From Candidatus Bathyarchaeota archaeon ex4484_135 (GTDB lineage: Archaea > Thermoproteota > Bathyarchaeia > EX4484-135): a stretch of DNA of 23,315 bases. How positions within the stretch are numbered: the stretch's first letter is position 1; every line of letters starts with the position of its first letter. The notes beneath the pieces are model-generated. The model was not told the DNA's origin. It saw nothing but the letters and a program-made list of their open reading frames with translations, and did no database searches. The translations under genes and the position numbers were made by a program. Shown here piece after piece: positions 22,154 through 23,315 of the stretch. Where the stretch lies: assembly GCA_002255025.1 (NCBI GenBank), contig NJEJ01000001.1:1-23315 (forward strand), written 5' to 3'.

Positions 22154-22894
22154 TTGGCCATCAGGCTCGAGGACGTTTCGACCACCTACGAGGGCGAGAA
22201 GAGGCCAGCGATAAGGGACATAAACCTCAAGGTCCGGTCCGGCGAGCTCATAGCGGTCATAGGGCCGAACGGGGCCGGGAAGACCACCCTCTTAGAGACC
22301 ATAAACGGCCTCCTGAGGTCAGAGGGGCTGGTCGAGGTCCTCGGCCTTGACGTACGCAAGTACGGGCGTGAGGTGAGGCGTAGGACGGGCTACGTGCCCC
22401 AGGACTTCATGGTCCCTTCCGACACGCCCTTCTTGGCCAAGGACATAGTCATGATGGGCCGTGTGGGCCGTATAGGGCTGCTGAAGCCGCCCTCTAAACG
22501 CGATTGGGAGGTCGTGATGGCCGTCATGGAGCAGCTCGGCATAGCCGACTTGGCCGATAGGCCTGTGGGCAAGCTGTCCGGCGGCCAGCAGCAGAAGGTC
22601 ATGATAGCCAGGGCCCTGGCTAAGGAGCCGGAGCTGCTCCTCCTCGACGAGCCCTTCAGCAGCCTCGATGCCAGGTCGAGGGAGACGGTCTGCCGCCTGA
22701 TAGCGGACCTGAGGGATGACAGGTCCGTGACCGCCCTCGTGGTGACGCACGACCTATCCGCCATGCCGGAGGAATGCGATAGGGCCGTCTTGCTGAACGG
22801 CGGACGCATAACGGCTGACGGAGAGCCCGAGGAGGTATTCAGGTCCGAGGCCTTCCTCAGGGCCTACGGGCACATAAAGGTGGTGAGGCCATGA
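22154..22894 (+). CDS. Metal ABC transporter ATPase (ZnuC/MntB-like)
   Basis: This 246-residue ATPase has Walker A GPNGAGKTT (37-45), the signature LSGGQQQKV and Walker B LLLLDEPFSSLD, followed by the switch histidine in VVTHDLS. The FMVPSDTPFLAKDIVMMGR segment after the Q loop is typical of the ZnuC/FecE metal-ion group (zinc or manganese import). The start is TTG 22154, preceded by the strong purine tract GGAGGGAGGAGG at 22135-22146. The stop overlaps the permease ATG (ATGA), so the two are coupled. Zinc or manganese cannot be separated from sequence. Confidence 0.9.
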   Translation: MAIRLEDVSTTYEGEKRPAIRDINLKVRSGELIAVIGPNGAGKTTLLETINGLLRSEGLVEVLGLDVRKYGREVRRRTGYVPQDFMVPSDTPFLAKDIVMMGRVGRIGLLKPPSKRDWEVVMAVMEQLGIADLADRPVGKLSGGQQQKVMIARALAKEPELLLLDEPFSSLDARSRETVCRLIADLRDDRSVTALVVTHDLSAMPEECDRAVLLNGGRITADGEPEEVFRSEAFLRAYGHIKVVRP

Positions 22895-23315
22895 TAGAGC
22901 TTCCGTCCGGCATCCTAATAAGGGCCTTGATCGGGGGCCTGTTGGCTGGCTCCTTATGCTCCCTGCTGGGCGTCTTCGCCGTCAGGCTGAAGATGGCTTC
23001 CATAGGGTTCTGCATGTCTCACGCTGCCTTCGCGGGTGCAGCCCTCGGGACCCTGCTGGCCCTGGACCCGTTGGCCACGGCCATGGTTTTCTCGCTTGCG
23101 ACAGCTGCACTGCTCGGCCCAGTGGCGGACAAGGCCCGGCTACCAGCCAACGTCATAGCCGGTATAATGTTCCCGATAACGATGGCCCTTGCCTTCATAT
23201 TCATAAGCCTCATGCCCGGCCCCGTGGTCGGCCTGGCAGCCCTCAGCCTCCTCTGGGGCAGCGTCCTGACCGTCAGCCCGAGCGACATAGCCTTCCTGGC
23301 CATCCTGATGGCCCT
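22891..23315 (+). CDS. Metal ABC transporter permease (ZnuB/ABC-3 family), 5' part
   Basis: The frame starts at the ATG overlapping the ATPase stop and runs past the right edge, with at least 141 residues present. It is very hydrophobic. LAGSLCSLLGVFAVRLKMASIG followed by MSHAAFAGAALG matches the start of ABC-3 permeases, in which an SHAxFAG-type segment is conserved. The rest of the gene and any substrate-binding protein are outside the window. Confidence 0.88.
   Translation, partial: MIELPSGILIRALIGGLLAGSLCSLLGVFAVRLKMASIGFCMSHAAFAGAALGTLLALDPLATAMVFSLATAALLGPVADKARLPANVIAGIMFPITMALAFIFISLMPGPVVGLAALSLLWGSVLTVSPSDIAFLAILMA

Noticed and set aside
23019..23303. Minus-strand 94-codon frame at the right edge
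   Set aside because: It is antisense to the conserved metal permease.
1..23315. tRNA, rRNA, CRISPR array, insertion sequence
   Set aside because: Looking at the gaps, I saw no cloverleaf consensus, no regularly spaced repeats, no transposase frame and no terminal inverted repeats.

Overview
This GC-rich window most likely comes from a TACK-superphylum archaeon (Thermoproteota-like), probably thermophilic. The support is: translation factor EF-1alpha carrying the short GTPase-domain insertion typical of TACK/Asgard archaea, a crenactin-type archaeal actin, an AglB/Stt3 oligosaccharyltransferase, archaeal-only coenzyme A enzymes (pantoate kinase and archaeal PPAT), NreA-type repair protein, a coenzyme F420 ligase, TATA-box promoters and many TTG starts. 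No rRNA, tRNA, CRISPR array or insertion sequence was recognised.

Layout. 1-1805 (minus): the start of an isoaspartyl peptidase/asparaginase, downstream of EF-1alpha. 1966-3435 (plus): a secreted and membrane-anchored protein resembling DUF2330. 3548-7069 (plus): a compact crenactin operon: archaeal actin, then a protein with a PD-(D/E)XK-like domain, coiled coil and conserved-looking C-terminal peptide, then a four-cysteine small protein, then an MFS transporter. 7083-7883 (minus): an HD-domain phosphohydrolase, divergent from AglB (7938-10001, plus). 10010-10780 (minus): a PAC2 protein, divergent from a two-gene ABC-2 exporter (10871-12861). 12836-13791 (minus): a winged-helix protein and a multi-pass membrane protein, translationally coupled. 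13894-14844 (plus): an unknown secreted protein.

14977-16119 (plus) is a compositionally different gene that joins TPR-like helices, a DUF6884-like domain and a C-terminal HEPN-like domain with an R-x4-H motif. I consider it a candidate single-gene defence or stress RNase. It is followed by NreA (DNA repair, PIP box) facing a convergent, overlapping DUF763 gene.

18993-21200 (minus): an operon of an ECF S-component-like protein, pantoate kinase and phosphopantetheine adenylyltransferase, which suggests import of a CoA precursor coupled to CoA synthesis. 21251-22031 (minus): cofE, split by an exact 22-bp tandem duplication; removing one copy restores a normal 252-residue protein. 22154 to the end (plus): a ZnuC/ZnuB-like metal ABC transporter with inverted and direct repeats in its promoter region.

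Many start codons lie about 27 nt after a TATA-like box, which suggests leaderless mRNAs. Genes inside operons overlap by a few bases or have Shine-Dalgarno sequences. The strongest leads are the TPR/DUF6884/HEPN gene, the crenactin operon, the cofE duplication and the S-component/CoA operon.
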